Source: JAKQDH01 sp029558835
GTDB taxonomy: Bacteria; Planctomycetota; Phycisphaerae; UBA1845
NCBI GenBank assembly: GCA_035356615.1
Contig: DAOQSN010000008.1
Location: 62,001-126,000 of the forward strand
Direction of reading: 5' to 3'
Length of the DNA: 64,000 nucleotides
Shown here: in pieces, positions 1-7,586 of the stretch
How positions within the stretch are numbered: position 1 is the stretch's first letter
Layout: each line of letters opens with the position of its first letter
Notes under the pieces: generated by a model
Databases searched by the model: none
Seen by the model: only the letters and a program-made list of their open reading frames with translations
Told to the model about the DNA's origin: nothing
Made by a program: the position numbers and the translations under genes

Positions 1-2233
1 CCGTGATCTCACGCCGCCGCACCAGCTTATGTAGCTCAGTGTCGGTGAAGCCGAGCTCGTCTGTGAGAAACGCTTCGGCGGTGGATACCTCCCCGAGATA
101 AAGTGGGGCCAGGGAGAGTAGGATGCGGGGGAAGCGTGGACCATCAGACCTCAAATCTCCGAGGTCTTCGCACACGCCTTCTCTGACCCAGGTCTTGGGA
201 TCGCCACTGCCCGCTGCCGCATCGCAGCCGCGGAGGGCGTAGGTAAGCAGCCAGTAGTCGTCCTTGCCGACGGTACGGAGCTGACTTCGAATCGCCTGCG
301 ATGCGAAAACGTGGGGATTCTTGGCGCGAGCCGCAAATGCGCAGATGATGTCATCGGCGTACGCGAACGGTGTCAGTACAACGGTCGGCAGTTTGTCAAG
401 CGGTTCAAGTCGGGAGTCTTCGTGAGGGATCAGCCGCGCGGTGATGACGACGTATCCGTCGAGGTCGGTCTCCTTGAGTTCGCCCCAGAGACACTGGAGC
501 TTGTACGGCTCGAGGTGCATGTTCTCGAGGAGGAACAGCTGATCCGCCTGTTTGATGAAAGTCGCCAGTTTATACACATCGAAGTCGCGGTGCAACCGGC
601 AATCGAGATAGTAGGAGTCCTCAAACTTCTCACCGCGCCAGTCGTACGCGAGCCAGCGTGCGAGCACCGTCTTGCCCGTTGCCCGCTCGCCGGTGAGGCG
701 GACGACGTGGCTTTTGCGAAGCTCATCTCGCATCTCGTTGATCTTTTCGTCGGGCCGGTAGACGCGCCCGTCCCGAAAATCAGCGGCTGTTGGGCCGGAC
801 TTCCGGAACCAGTGCAGCTGCTCGTTGCTGCGCGTCTTCATTTCGTCCCTGAGCGGCCGCACTCCTCTGGGCCGGGAGAGTCCTGGTTGTTGCTGCCTCA
901 GACCTCCCGGGAGCTGCTTGCGTGCCCCCTCGGGTGACACTTGCGGCCGGGACCTGCGAAACTGCCGCAGGATCTTCATGACCGACCGTGCTGCTTCGGC
1001 CTGATTCGACACGCGGTCCAGCGTGGCGCTGATTTGGGCGGTGAAGCGTGCATCCTCACCCGGAGTGGCGTAGAGCCGCAGCAGTTCTCCGGCTTCATGT
1101 CGTTCTCGCCATAGGTACTGACGTACGTAAGCACACACCTGCGGAAGGAGCGAGCGGTTGGGCAGAAGCTTGTATGGGTATTGCATGATGAATGAAGCCA
1201 GCGCGGGGCGGAAGTGCGCGGCGACGTCTTCTTCGCGTACCCCTTGGTGGAATTGCTCCTCGAAATGGAGTTCCACTTTGCGCCGAACATCTGCAGCAAA
1301 CTCGATCGTGCAGGCGACCTCTAATCGTTGCTCTGCTTCATGATCCAGCACCACCCTTTCGGGAGCGCCAGCAGGAATCTGTTGCAGGTCCCTGCACGCT
1401 TCGCGGTACTCATTGGCCGCGGTGACAAAGGCATCGACGACTGGCCCGGCTGCGGATGGAGCGCCGCCCCGCGCCCGTTTCAGAAGGTCAAGGCACTCAC
1501 GCGCTTGACCGATCTGCTTGAGCCAATCCTCCAGGAAGCAGGCCGCTAGTCTTGGATTGACCCCGAGGAGCTCCTCGTGCGCAAGGCACGTGACCTTGGT
1601 AATAGCGCGCGCCAGGTCAGTATTGTACGTGCTAACGACATGCTCGATGCGGTCACGCTGCTCCTTGGTCGCCTCGCCGGTCGCGCGTGGGTCGCCGACG
1701 AACTGCAACGCGTCGAGCAACTTGGCCGGGTCAATCACCGTCGGGTCGTCATTGACGGCATTGAATGCGTCGTCCACGAGCTGCCAGGCGCTCACCGCGT
1801 CGGCGCTTTTGCAGAAGGCCTCCTTCGCTGCGTCGAGGAACGTGTTCGCTTCGACCAAGTTCGATGTGAGCGGGACCGTGGTGTGGAGCGACCATGTCGT
1901 TTGATGGACACTCGGGACGTCGATGGAGTGCGGGGGGGCATCCTCCAAGTCCAGGCACGTTCGCAGCAGGGCGGCAGCCTTTGACGCGAATACCCCGAAC
2001 TGCTCGGGATAGGTCTTCTTCTTCTGCCGCTTGGCGCGCCATGTCGGGAAAAGAAGGAAGCCCTCCATCCAGTGGACGTGAGCGTGGACATGAGCGCGAA
2101 CCAGCAGTGCGCGGAGCAGCCGTGCTTCATTGCTGCGTCCGAGCGCATTGCCGCTGACCTCGTTGGTTTGCGACTTTCTGCCGCCGAACACGATTCTGAC
2201 TGGCGCATCGTAGTTTTCTGATTTTGCACTCAT
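1..2233 (-). CDS. STAND-like P-loop NTPase, 3' end beyond the window
   Basis: The frame is open from an ATG at 2233 to the left edge with no stop, so about 744 N-terminal residues are visible and the C-terminus is missing. A Walker A motif GERATGKT lies at residues 515-522 (bases 668-691 on the minus strand), followed about 50 residues later by a Walker B-like QLFLLENMH. The region before it (residues 1-450) is mostly helical in appearance and not recognised; it starts with a basic stretch (KRQKKK). The large N-terminal extension before an NTPase core is the usual build of STAND/AAA signalling or defence ATPases, in which the C-terminus carries sensor repeats, but the C-terminus is not seen here. 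The ATG overlaps the TGA of the small upstream ORF (ATGA), which suggests translational coupling. The gene is sure; the STAND assignment is an inference. Confidence 0.75.
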   Translation of the reverse strand, partial: MSAKSENYDAPVRIVFGGRKSQTNEVSGNALGRSNEARLLRALLVRAHVHAHVHWMEGFLLFPTWRAKRQKKKTYPEQFGVFASKAAALLRTCLDLEDAPPHSIDVPSVHQTTWSLHTTVPLTSNLVEANTFLDAAKEAFCKSADAVSAWQLVDDAFNAVNDDPTVIDPAKLLDALQFVGDPRATGEATKEQRDRIEHVVSTYNTDLARAITKVTCLAHEELLGVNPRLAACFLEDWLKQIGQARECLDLLKRARGGAPSAAGPVVDAFVTAANEYREACRDLQQIPAGAPERVVLDHEAEQRLEVACTIEFAADVRRKVELHFEEQFHQGVREEDVAAHFRPALASFIMQYPYKLLPNRSLLPQVCAYVRQYLWRERHEAGELLRLYATPGEDARFTAQISATLDRVSNQAEAARSVMKILRQFRRSRPQVSPEGARKQLPGGLRQQQPGLSRPRGVRPLRDEMKTRSNEQLHWFRKSGPTAADFRDGRVYRPDEKINEMRDELRKSHVVRLTGERATGKTVLARWLAYDWRGEKFEDSYYLDCRLHRDFDVYKLATFIKQADQLFLLENMHLEPYKLQCLWGELKETDLDGYVVITARLIPHEDSRLEPLDKLPTVVLTPFAYADDIICAFAARAKNPHVFASQAIRSQLRTVGKDDYWLLTYALRGCDAAAGSGDPKTWVREGVCEDLGDLRSDGPRFPRILLSLAPLYLGEVSTAEAFLTDELGFTDTELHKLVRRREIT

Positions 2234-2556
2234 GCCTGTCCGCGAGCAGCATAAGTCCTTTGGGGACAGATCATTACATCACCTTCCGCGGTCATCACAG
2301 ACCCGCGTTTCGGAAAGTCTCTGGCCGGGGATTGTCGGCGGACCGTCAGGGCCGCAGCCGCCACGGCGACGCCGGGTGGCATGCGTGCATCAGCCGAGGC
2401 CTGGCCGGACATTGCGATGCGGCTGAGGCGCGTGCACCGGCTTGATGTGGGCGGCTCGGATGCGGCCCGGAAGCGATCCGCGACCGCCTCGGGGACCTTA
2501 TCTGCGCGGCCCCGCAACGGCGACGGAACTGCGCGGAGCTTGGAGCTTGTTTTCAT
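2230..2556 (-). CDS. small hypothetical protein upstream of the NTPase
   Basis: A 108-residue ORF whose TGA overlaps the ATG of the following NTPase gene in an ATGA arrangement, which is the main reason to accept it. It has no membrane segment or signal peptide and is rich in Arg and Ala. No family was recognised. The start codon shares a CATG with the divergent plus-strand ORF starting at 2555, so at least one of these two starts must be wrong; no clear Shine-Dalgarno sequence stands before this ATG. If it is not a gene, the stretch is the leader of the NTPase gene. Confidence 0.4.
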   Translation of the reverse strand: MKTSSKLRAVPSPLRGRADKVPEAVADRFRAASEPPTSSRCTRLSRIAMSGQASADARMPPGVAVAAAALTVRRQSPARDFPKRGSVMTAEGDVMICPQRTYAARGQA

Positions 2557-3523
2557 GCGTAACAGTCTACCAAAATCACGGGAAGCCTACCGCGCGAGCG
2601 GGAGGCAAGAAAACGCCGCCGGCCGGCCCGGACGGGCCAAGAAGGCCGTAGCGCGCCAGGCTGGCGGAGCGGTCGATTGCAACGCCGCGGGCCGGGGCGG
2701 CGAGGATTTCGGGGTTGAGATCCTGCCGGAGGGTGGCCATGCAGTGGTCCCGGCTGGCCCGGCCGGCACGACGCCCGGGGCGCCGGGCGGCACGTCCGGA
2801 CACGGTGCGGGCTCAAACGAGCCGCGCACAGGTGTGGCGAACGGTGACACTTGCGGTAATCCCAATGTCGGGAACAGTCCGCCACCGGTTGTCGCTTCGG
2901 TTCCGGGCGGCGGGATCCCGCCCGCGAGGGGCGGCCCCGTGCCCCCGTGCGTCGTGAGTGGGCTCGGGGCGGGGGGCGCTCCTGTGGGTCAAGTGCTGCT
3001 GGAGTGCTACCTCAATGGCTTATTCGCGCTTCTCTCGCGTGAAGAGGCGCACCAGGAGCTGCACAAGCGCGACTTCGGCTGGGTCTCCCCTTTCGGTTGG
3101 GTGCGGTACGGGTGGGAGGGCCAGGCGTGGAGCGGGCCGATCTCCTCGCGCGTCCCCGGCGCTGGCCAGGCATTTGGCTTCTGGCTGCTGACGGGCGAAG
3201 GGGCCCGCACTCTTGACCGGTACCGCAAGCATGTTGCCGGGATGAGCCTCGCGAGCGTTGCGCTCTTCCAGGCCCACGCGTCCAGATTTCACCGAGTGCT
3301 GCCCGAGATGCTGCGCCGCAGATCGCGGCTGTTTCGGTGGGCGCCGGTACTGGACCGCAATGGGTGCAAAATCCCGGCGTATGCCGTAGTGCCGGAGCGG
3401 TCCACGATCCTGATTGCCGGCGTGGATCCGGATTCCTGCGCGCCGGACACCGTTTTCGACTGGGGCATTCTCATGTCGCCGCCGGACCTGCCGCCGGATG
3501 CGGGCGCCGTGGTGACCGCGTGA
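2555..3523 (+). CDS. hypothetical protein with Gly/Pro-rich N-terminal half
   Basis: About 322 residues if the ATG at 2555 is used. Residues 1-140 are low-complexity and rich in Gly, Pro and Ala; the rest reads as a globular domain with many aromatic residues (GWV, GWEG, FWLL). No family was recognised. The start is uncertain: a GGAG lies about 10 bases before 2555, but a GTG near 2984, just after a G-rich stretch, is also possible and would give only the globular part. A hairpin terminator follows at 3586-3620, so this gene is probably not part of the operon that begins at 3826. Confidence 0.55.
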   Translation: MRNSLPKSREAYRASGRQENAAGRPGRAKKAVARQAGGAVDCNAAGRGGEDFGVEILPEGGHAVVPAGPAGTTPGAPGGTSGHGAGSNEPRTGVANGDTCGNPNVGNSPPPVVASVPGGGIPPARGGPVPPCVVSGLGAGGAPVGQVLLECYLNGLFALLSREEAHQELHKRDFGWVSPFGWVRYGWEGQAWSGPISSRVPGAGQAFGFWLLTGEGARTLDRYRKHVAGMSLASVALFQAHASRFHRVLPEMLRRRSRLFRWAPVLDRNGCKIPAYAVVPERSTILIAGVDPDSCAPDTVFDWGILMSPPDLPPDAGAVVTA

Positions 3524-3585
3524 TGTGCAGCCACAAAGGGTGAACCGGGCTGGCTGAGCCTCACGCGCGAGGCGAACAACAACCG

Positions 3586-3625
3586 ACGGGCGGGTGGCGG
3601 ACTGCTACCCGCCCGTTCTTCGTTT
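3586..3625 (+). terminator. hairpin terminator after the 2555-3523 gene
   Basis: A perfect 10-bp stem (ACGGGCGGGT at 3586-3595 paired with ACCCGCCCGT at 3607-3616) with an 11-base loop, followed by the T-rich TCTTCGTTT. This has the form of an intrinsic terminator for the gene ending at 3523. Bases 3626-3811 hold no gene; a TAATAA at 3775-3780 could be a -10 element for the following operon, but no matching -35 is clear. Confidence 0.7.
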
Positions 3626-3825
3626 CCTGCATCTCCAGCATCGTGGGCGACAGCGGTGGTCGCGTTGGCCGTGCGCGGATCTGCGTTCGTTGGCGCCGGC
3701 GGCTCGTCGGGTCGGTCGGTCGCGCGTGTGTCTGCGGTCAGCAGTTCGGCACCCGCGTCTGGCTGCGCGCGGGTCTAATAAGGGGTGCAGAGTGGCTGCA
3801 GAGCAGCGCTCGGGAGGTGATGCCT

Positions 3826-4212
3826 ATGTCGCGGCCATGGCGTGAACGCGTCCATGATTGGGACGCAGTGCATGAGAACGTGTGGTACCTGCTCCGCGTG
3901 GCGGCGATTGACAGAACGGGCGCGCCGCCGGCAATCCGCGTGCACCTTGCGTTTCTGGAAGACGTGCAGGTTGGGAGGACGCACGTCGCGTCATTGCCCG
4001 TCCCGGTGAGGCCTGCAGGGCTCGCGGCGGACTTCTTCCTCTCGTGCGGGGTCGAGGTGGTCGCCGGCGGCACCGTCACTCCGAAGGCGGTTGTCGGCAA
4101 GGTCGTGCGGGCGCAGTTCGCCCCCGGCGCACCGGCGGGCGCGTGGCAGATCGTCCGCTTCGCCCTCCCGGAGGGCAACGACGCGCCCCACGAAGCGGAC
4201 CGCCGTGCGTGA
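3826..4212 (+). CDS. hypothetical protein, first gene of the ubiquitin-like operon
   Basis: A 128-residue protein. The ATG at 3826 is preferred over 3820 because GGGAGG at 3812-3817 is 8 bases from it and only 2 from the other. It has no membrane segment, signal peptide or cysteine cluster. Its sequence alternates hydrophobic beta-like stretches (YLLRVAAID, VHLAFLEDV) and a central Gly/Val-rich part; no family was recognised. It stands 50 bases before the RING-like gene on the same strand, in an operon whose later genes overlap by 4 bases, so it is likely co-transcribed with them. Confidence 0.65.
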   Translation: MSRPWRERVHDWDAVHENVWYLLRVAAIDRTGAPPAIRVHLAFLEDVQVGRTHVASLPVPVRPAGLAADFFLSCGVEVVAGGTVTPKAVVGKVVRAQFAPGAPAGAWQIVRFALPEGNDAPHEADRRA

Positions 4213-4262
4213 TCATGGGGACCGACGTGTCGGCGTGAGTCACTCCAGGAGGTGAAGGACGA

Positions 4263-4727
4263 ATGGCCCAGAGTTTCCAAATCCCGCCGGGCGACGTCGA
4301 GTACCGCAATACGCTGCGCGATGCGCGCGGTACTGAAGTGCTCAAGTTCGGGTACCGCGAGGTGGTCACGATCGACCCTGAAGGGCAGTCAAGGGTCTTC
4401 AAGGAGTCCGAACACGTTGCGTTGGCCGACGGTCGGCTGTTCACGGCAGCAACACTCGCGACCGGGAAGATCGAGCTCGCGATCTGCGACTTGTGCCGCT
4501 ACCCGCTCCCGCCGCGGTGGTGGTGGAGCCAGCCCGAATCTCCGTCATTGGGCTGCATGGCGCGTGAGTCCGGCGCATTCTGTGCCGGTTGCTCGCTCTT
4601 TGTCTGCAAGAAGCACTCGGCGGTTGTCGCCGACGGCTCGGTGCGCTGCATCCTCTGCGCCCGTCGCTTTCGGTGGCGTGCGCTCTTTCGCGCCTTGTTC
4701 TTTACTCCGATCCGGGAGGATGCATGA
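4263..4727 (+). CDS. RING-like binuclear zinc protein
   Basis: A 154-residue protein with a strong Shine-Dalgarno sequence (AGGAGGTG, 9 bases before the ATG). Residues 75-132 hold four pairs of potential zinc ligands: C75-C78, C107-C110, C115-H118 and C129-C132, with an extra C98. Eight ligands in four CxxC/CxxH pairs is the arrangement of a binuclear treble-clef or RING-type domain. The first 70 residues are beta-rich and not recognised; the last 20 are basic and hydrophobic. Its place in an operon with a ubiquitin-like protein, an E2 and a JAB peptidase supports a role as an E3-like partner, but that is an inference from ligand spacing and context; a plain zinc-ribbon or LIM-like protein is the alternative. 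Its TGA overlaps the start of the ATPase gene (ATGATG). Confidence 0.75.
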   Translation: MAQSFQIPPGDVEYRNTLRDARGTEVLKFGYREVVTIDPEGQSRVFKESEHVALADGRLFTAATLATGKIELAICDLCRYPLPPRWWWSQPESPSLGCMARESGAFCAGCSLFVCKKHSAVVADGSVRCILCARRFRWRALFRALFFTPIREDA

Positions 4728-5626
4728 TGTCGCAATCGTGGCGTGACCAGTTGATTGCCCAGATTGATTTGTGTCGCCCGGGCCCGCGGGACAAGGGCCT
4801 GCTGGCGCTGCGCGCGCTTGCAGCAAACGGCCGCCTCTCGGAGGCGATGTGCCGTTTCCACTACCTGCGCCTGTTGCTTCATCCGCCGCGGTGCGCGGAC
4901 AGCCTGGCAGGTTTCACCGAACCCCCCTCGCTCGAGGAGTGGCGTTCGGCGGTCGTCACGGAGGCGCCGATTGGCGTCCTGACTGAGGTCGAGGGCGCTG
5001 AATTCGGCCCGCATCTTTCGGATCGTGTCGAGCACTGGGCTGTGGCTGGGACCACGGGTTTTGGAAAGACCGTCACGCTGCGCGGGCTCGCCTTGGCGCT
5101 CGACGCGCTCGGCCGCGCGCTGCTCGTGTTCGAGCTGAAGCGTGACTGCGCCGACTTCGTGCAGCGGCTGGCCCGGTGCGTGCGCGTCCGTGCCGGCCAG
5201 GGAGCGTGGTTCGGCTTGCAGGCGCCTGCCGGTGTCGCCGATCGCGACTGGGCCATGGTGCTCGCGGCCATTCTGGCCGCGCGCTGTGGCCTGAAGCACG
5301 CCACGACGTCTCTTGCCCGCATGCTCACCTGGCTGGTCGAACAGCTCAACCGCGCAGCAGTCCGCGGGCGCCTTTGGCCGGATGTCCAACTCCTTTGTGA
5401 CGTCGCCGTCGCCGCACCGTCGGCGAAATTCGCTGCGAAGGAGGACTACGAGCGCAGCTCGATCCAGGTGCTGGACGGGGTGGCCCACGCGCTGGGCCCG
5501 TTCGCCCGTACGTTTCGGGGAATCGACCTCGAGCAGTTCCTCGCCCAGGGGACCAGTGTTGTGGTGGATCTCAGCACGCTGGAGCCGCCGGCGCAGTGGG
5601 TGGTCATCGACGTGCTGCTCAGCTAG
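4724..5626 (+). pseudogene. HerA/TraG-type ATPase, N-terminal fragment
   Basis: About 300 residues from the ATGATG at 4724/4727; GGGAGG at 4714-4719 is 7 bases from the second ATG. Walker A GTTGFGKT lies at residues 109-116, in the setting (HWAVAG before, TVTLRGLA after) usual for HerA/FtsK/TraG DNA or protein translocating ATPases. The frame ends at TAG (5624-5626) directly after VIDVLLS, in the middle of the ATPase core. The next codon is GTG, and the same frame then continues with the Walker B motif, so the gene is cut by an in-frame amber codon. It may be a dead gene, a sequencing error, a suppressed stop, or a split protein restarted at the GTG. The residues before Walker A are helical and not recognised. 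Confidence 0.75.
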
Positions 5627-5821
5627 GTGCTCATCGGGCGGATGGCGCGCGACCAGAAGGTCGACCGCACCGAGATCTGCATACTCCTGGACGAGAGCGA
5701 CCTGCTGGTTACGGATGAGGCCCATGCTGGGTTTCCGGGCCGGCAGTCGCCGCTCATGCGCGTCCTCCGCCAGGGCAGAGAGTTCGGCATCATGGTGGCT
5801 TTGGGGATCAACGTGCTATGA
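5627..5821 (+). pseudogene. HerA/TraG-type ATPase, Walker B fragment
   Basis: A 64-residue continuation in the same frame as the preceding fragment, starting at the GTG next to the TAG. It carries the Walker B motif ICILLDESDLLV and the following LRQGREFGIMVALG, typical of the segment after Walker B in HerA/TraG ATPases. It ends in TGA at 5819-5821, which overlaps an ATG at 5818 in a different frame (ATGA). The protein sequence of the next ORF continues the ATPase core without a gap, so a frameshift at about 5815-5825 is the simplest reading; a natural split with coupled translation is the alternative. Confidence 0.65.
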
Positions 5822-6786
5822 GCGCGTCTGAGTCTATTCTTAACAATGTCCAGAACCTCGTCATCCTCCGACAGGAAGCCCCTGGCTCGGTTGTCCGGGC
5901 GCTGCGCGCCCTGCCGCTCCCGCCCGAGGCCGCGGGCCTCCTGATGTCCCTTGACCGGGGGGACGCGGTTCTGCACCTGGCGGGCTGGCCGGAGCCGGTC
6001 CTGGGGCACGTGACGTTTGTTCCGCCGCATCGGGGTTCTACGGCCACGCCGGACCCGCAGCTTGACGTGGTTCCGGCAAGGCGACTCGCCGAATTGCCCG
6101 AGGTGCTTGACGAGCTAACACACGCCAAAGGCGAGCTGGGGCGGGTGCGCAAGAGCGCGGACGACACCCCGGACAAGATCATGGCGAACGTTCACGATGT
6201 CCTGGCAGACTGGATCCGTCAACCGGGCAAGCCGATGGCGCGGATCTGGGCTGCGCTTGGGATTGATGCCCCGTCCAAGCAGAAGGCGATCCGCAAGGTG
6301 CTGGCACCCAAGTTCGCGCAGATCCGCGACGAGCGGTTCGGTTCGGCGAAGGTGGCGATTCTCCTGCCCAACGCGGCCGGCTATGCGCTCGTCGGTCGGG
6401 GTTCCCTGACCGGGCTGGGACGTGGTGAGGTTGTTCATCTGCACGGGGCCTGGTGGGCGCGCGACTGGGCCGTCAAGCAGGGCTACGAGGCCCACTTGGA
6501 GTGGCGGGTGGGAGTGGGTGTGAACCACCCTGCGGACGTGGGCTATTGCGCCGATGGTGTCTGGCACGTGATCGAGGTGGTGGACACGTCCTTCCTGAAC
6601 CTTGCCGACGCGGTCCGGGCGAGCCTGGTGCTCTCGACCATCGTGCAGACCGTCACGATCGTCACGAAGCTGAAGAGTGAGCACGCCCGCGTCCGTCGCC
6701 TGCTCGCCGTGGAGGACCTGGCTGGGGTGATGGACCGCGTGCAGCTGTCCACGTTCGACTTCTACCTGCGGGAGGTGTACCCGTGA
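5818..6786 (+). CDS. C-terminal part of the HerA/TraG-type ATPase with added wHTH and nuclease-like region
   Basis: 322 residues from the ATG at 5818. Residues 1-75 read as the end of the ATPase core (ILNNVQNLVILRQE, then LSLDRGDAVLHLAG-type strands). Residues 120-190 look like a winged helix (IMANVHDVLADW, KAIRKVLAPKFAQI). Near residues 235-260 there is HPADVGYCADGVWHVIEVV, which resembles the D...ExV/K core of a restriction-endonuclease fold, though no Lys is present. This is weak evidence for a nuclease. Its stop overlaps the GTG of the next gene (GTGA). It can be translated as its own protein through the ATGA, but it is almost certainly part of one ancestral ATPase gene together with the two preceding fragments. 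Confidence 0.65.
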   Translation: MSASESILNNVQNLVILRQEAPGSVVRALRALPLPPEAAGLLMSLDRGDAVLHLAGWPEPVLGHVTFVPPHRGSTATPDPQLDVVPARRLAELPEVLDELTHAKGELGRVRKSADDTPDKIMANVHDVLADWIRQPGKPMARIWAALGIDAPSKQKAIRKVLAPKFAQIRDERFGSAKVAILLPNAAGYALVGRGSLTGLGRGEVVHLHGAWWARDWAVKQGYEAHLEWRVGVGVNHPADVGYCADGVWHVIEVVDTSFLNLADAVRASLVLSTIVQTVTIVTKLKSEHARVRRLLAVEDLAGVMDRVQLSTFDFYLREVYP

Positions 6787-6974
6787 CGCGGGCCGTGCGC
6801 ATCGCGCTGATCGTCGTTCTCATGCTCGGTGCCCTGTCGTTCCTGGTCGCGGGGCATGAGTGGGAGCTGGCACACCCGCGGTCCTCGCCGACCCGGGGCG
6901 CCGGGTACGAGCTGGCCATGCTGGCCATGGTCGTGATCACAATCGCGGCGCTGCTACGGCGGCGTGGTCGGTAA
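6783..6974 (+). CDS. small membrane protein with two hydrophobic helices
   Basis: 63 residues from a GTG that overlaps the TGA of the preceding gene. Two hydrophobic stretches (roughly residues 6-24, IALIVVLMLGALSFLV, and 44-58, LAMLAMVVITIAALL) flank a short polar loop, and the protein ends in RRRGR, so the C-terminus is likely cytoplasmic. No family was recognised. Its position inside the operon suggests it anchors the ATPase or the conjugation system at the membrane; that is an inference. Confidence 0.65.
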   Translation: MTRAVRIALIVVLMLGALSFLVAGHEWELAHPRSSPTRGAGYELAMLAMVVITIAALLRRRGR

Positions 6975-7075
6975 GGACGCGCGTCATGCGGCAGCAACGG
7001 TGACGTCAGCGGTGCGTCCGCCAGGCTCCCGGGCGAGCTGGCATACTGTACGCAGGTACGGGAGAGCCGTGACGT

Positions 7076-7321
7076 ATGAACACGCAGCCCACGCAACAGC
7101 AACCGCGCCCCGTGCGACCTCGGTGGGAGCTGCTGTTCCTGCCGCTGGCGGCGCTCGTCCTGCTGGTGCTTTGGACGCGGTCGGTGGCCGTGCAGCCGGC
7201 ATGGTCCGCGCTCCTGGACCGCTGGCAGATCCATGATCGGCTGCGTTTCACCGAACTGGCGATGTTCGCGCTGTGCCTGATCGCGGTGGTCGCGATCGCG
7301 CGCGCGTCCCGGAGCCCGTGA
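7076..7321 (+). CDS. small membrane protein with two hydrophobic helices
   Basis: 81 residues starting at ATG 7076. A polar Gln/Pro/Arg-rich N-terminus is followed by hydrophobic helices near residues 18-34 (LLFLPLAALVLLVL) and 58-75 (LAMFALCLIAVVAIA), and a short basic tail. It resembles the preceding 63-residue protein in plan but not closely in sequence. It lies 101 bases after that gene and 31 bases before the ubiquitin-like gene, so it is probably part of the same transcript. Function unknown. Confidence 0.65.
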   Translation: MNTQPTQQQPRPVRPRWELLFLPLAALVLLVLWTRSVAVQPAWSALLDRWQIHDRLRFTELAMFALCLIAVVAIARASRSP

Positions 7322-7352
7322 GGCTAAGAATCGTGCACCGAGGAGAACACCG

Positions 7353-7586
7353 ATGCAGCACTATGCGATCCAACATGTCAATGGGCAACCTCTCAAGGTC
7401 CCGGTCGCGCCGGATGGGAGTATCGACGTGGACGTGTTGTGTCAGCTGGCCAACGTCGCGCCGGATCGGGCGCTGGTCCTCCAGCGGCCGGATGGCAGCA
7501 ATCAGCTGGTCCCGCGCGGCCAGAAGCTGACGGTGCGGCCGGGCGCGCAGTTCGTGGACGCCCCGACGCACCGGCGGGGGGCGTGA
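7353..7586 (+). CDS. ubiquitin-like protein of the prokaryotic multiubiquitin type
   Basis: A 77-residue protein with a Shine-Dalgarno GAGGAG 9 bases before the ATG. Its pattern follows the beta-grasp family of bacterial ubiquitin-like modifiers: VNGQPLKVPV (first strands), VDVLCQLANV (helix), ALVLQRPDG, and a final strand ending GAQFVDAP. It carries one domain and ends in THRRGA, so the tail is Arg-Arg-Gly-Ala, close to the Arg-Gly-Gly of ubiquitin but with Ala last; removal of one residue would expose Gly76. It is followed, with a 4-base overlap, by an E2-like gene, then a JAB peptidase, which is the strongest support. Lack of a Gly-Gly end and of a visible E1 are the open points. Confidence 0.85.
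   Translation: MQHYAIQHVNGQPLKVPVAPDGSIDVDVLCQLANVAPDRALVLQRPDGSNQLVPRGQKLTVRPGAQFVDAPTHRRGA

Noticed and set aside
311..937. 208-residue plus-strand ORF
   Set aside because: It is the antisense of the NTPase gene that runs off the left edge; the minus frame has a Walker A motif and is open for 744 residues.
2555..3523. E1-like (ThiF) enzyme for the ubiquitin-like operon
   Set aside because: The Gly-rich stretch (GLGAGGAPVG) looks like a nucleotide loop at first, but the surrounding sequence is low-complexity and lacks a Rossmann pattern, and a terminator separates it from the operon.
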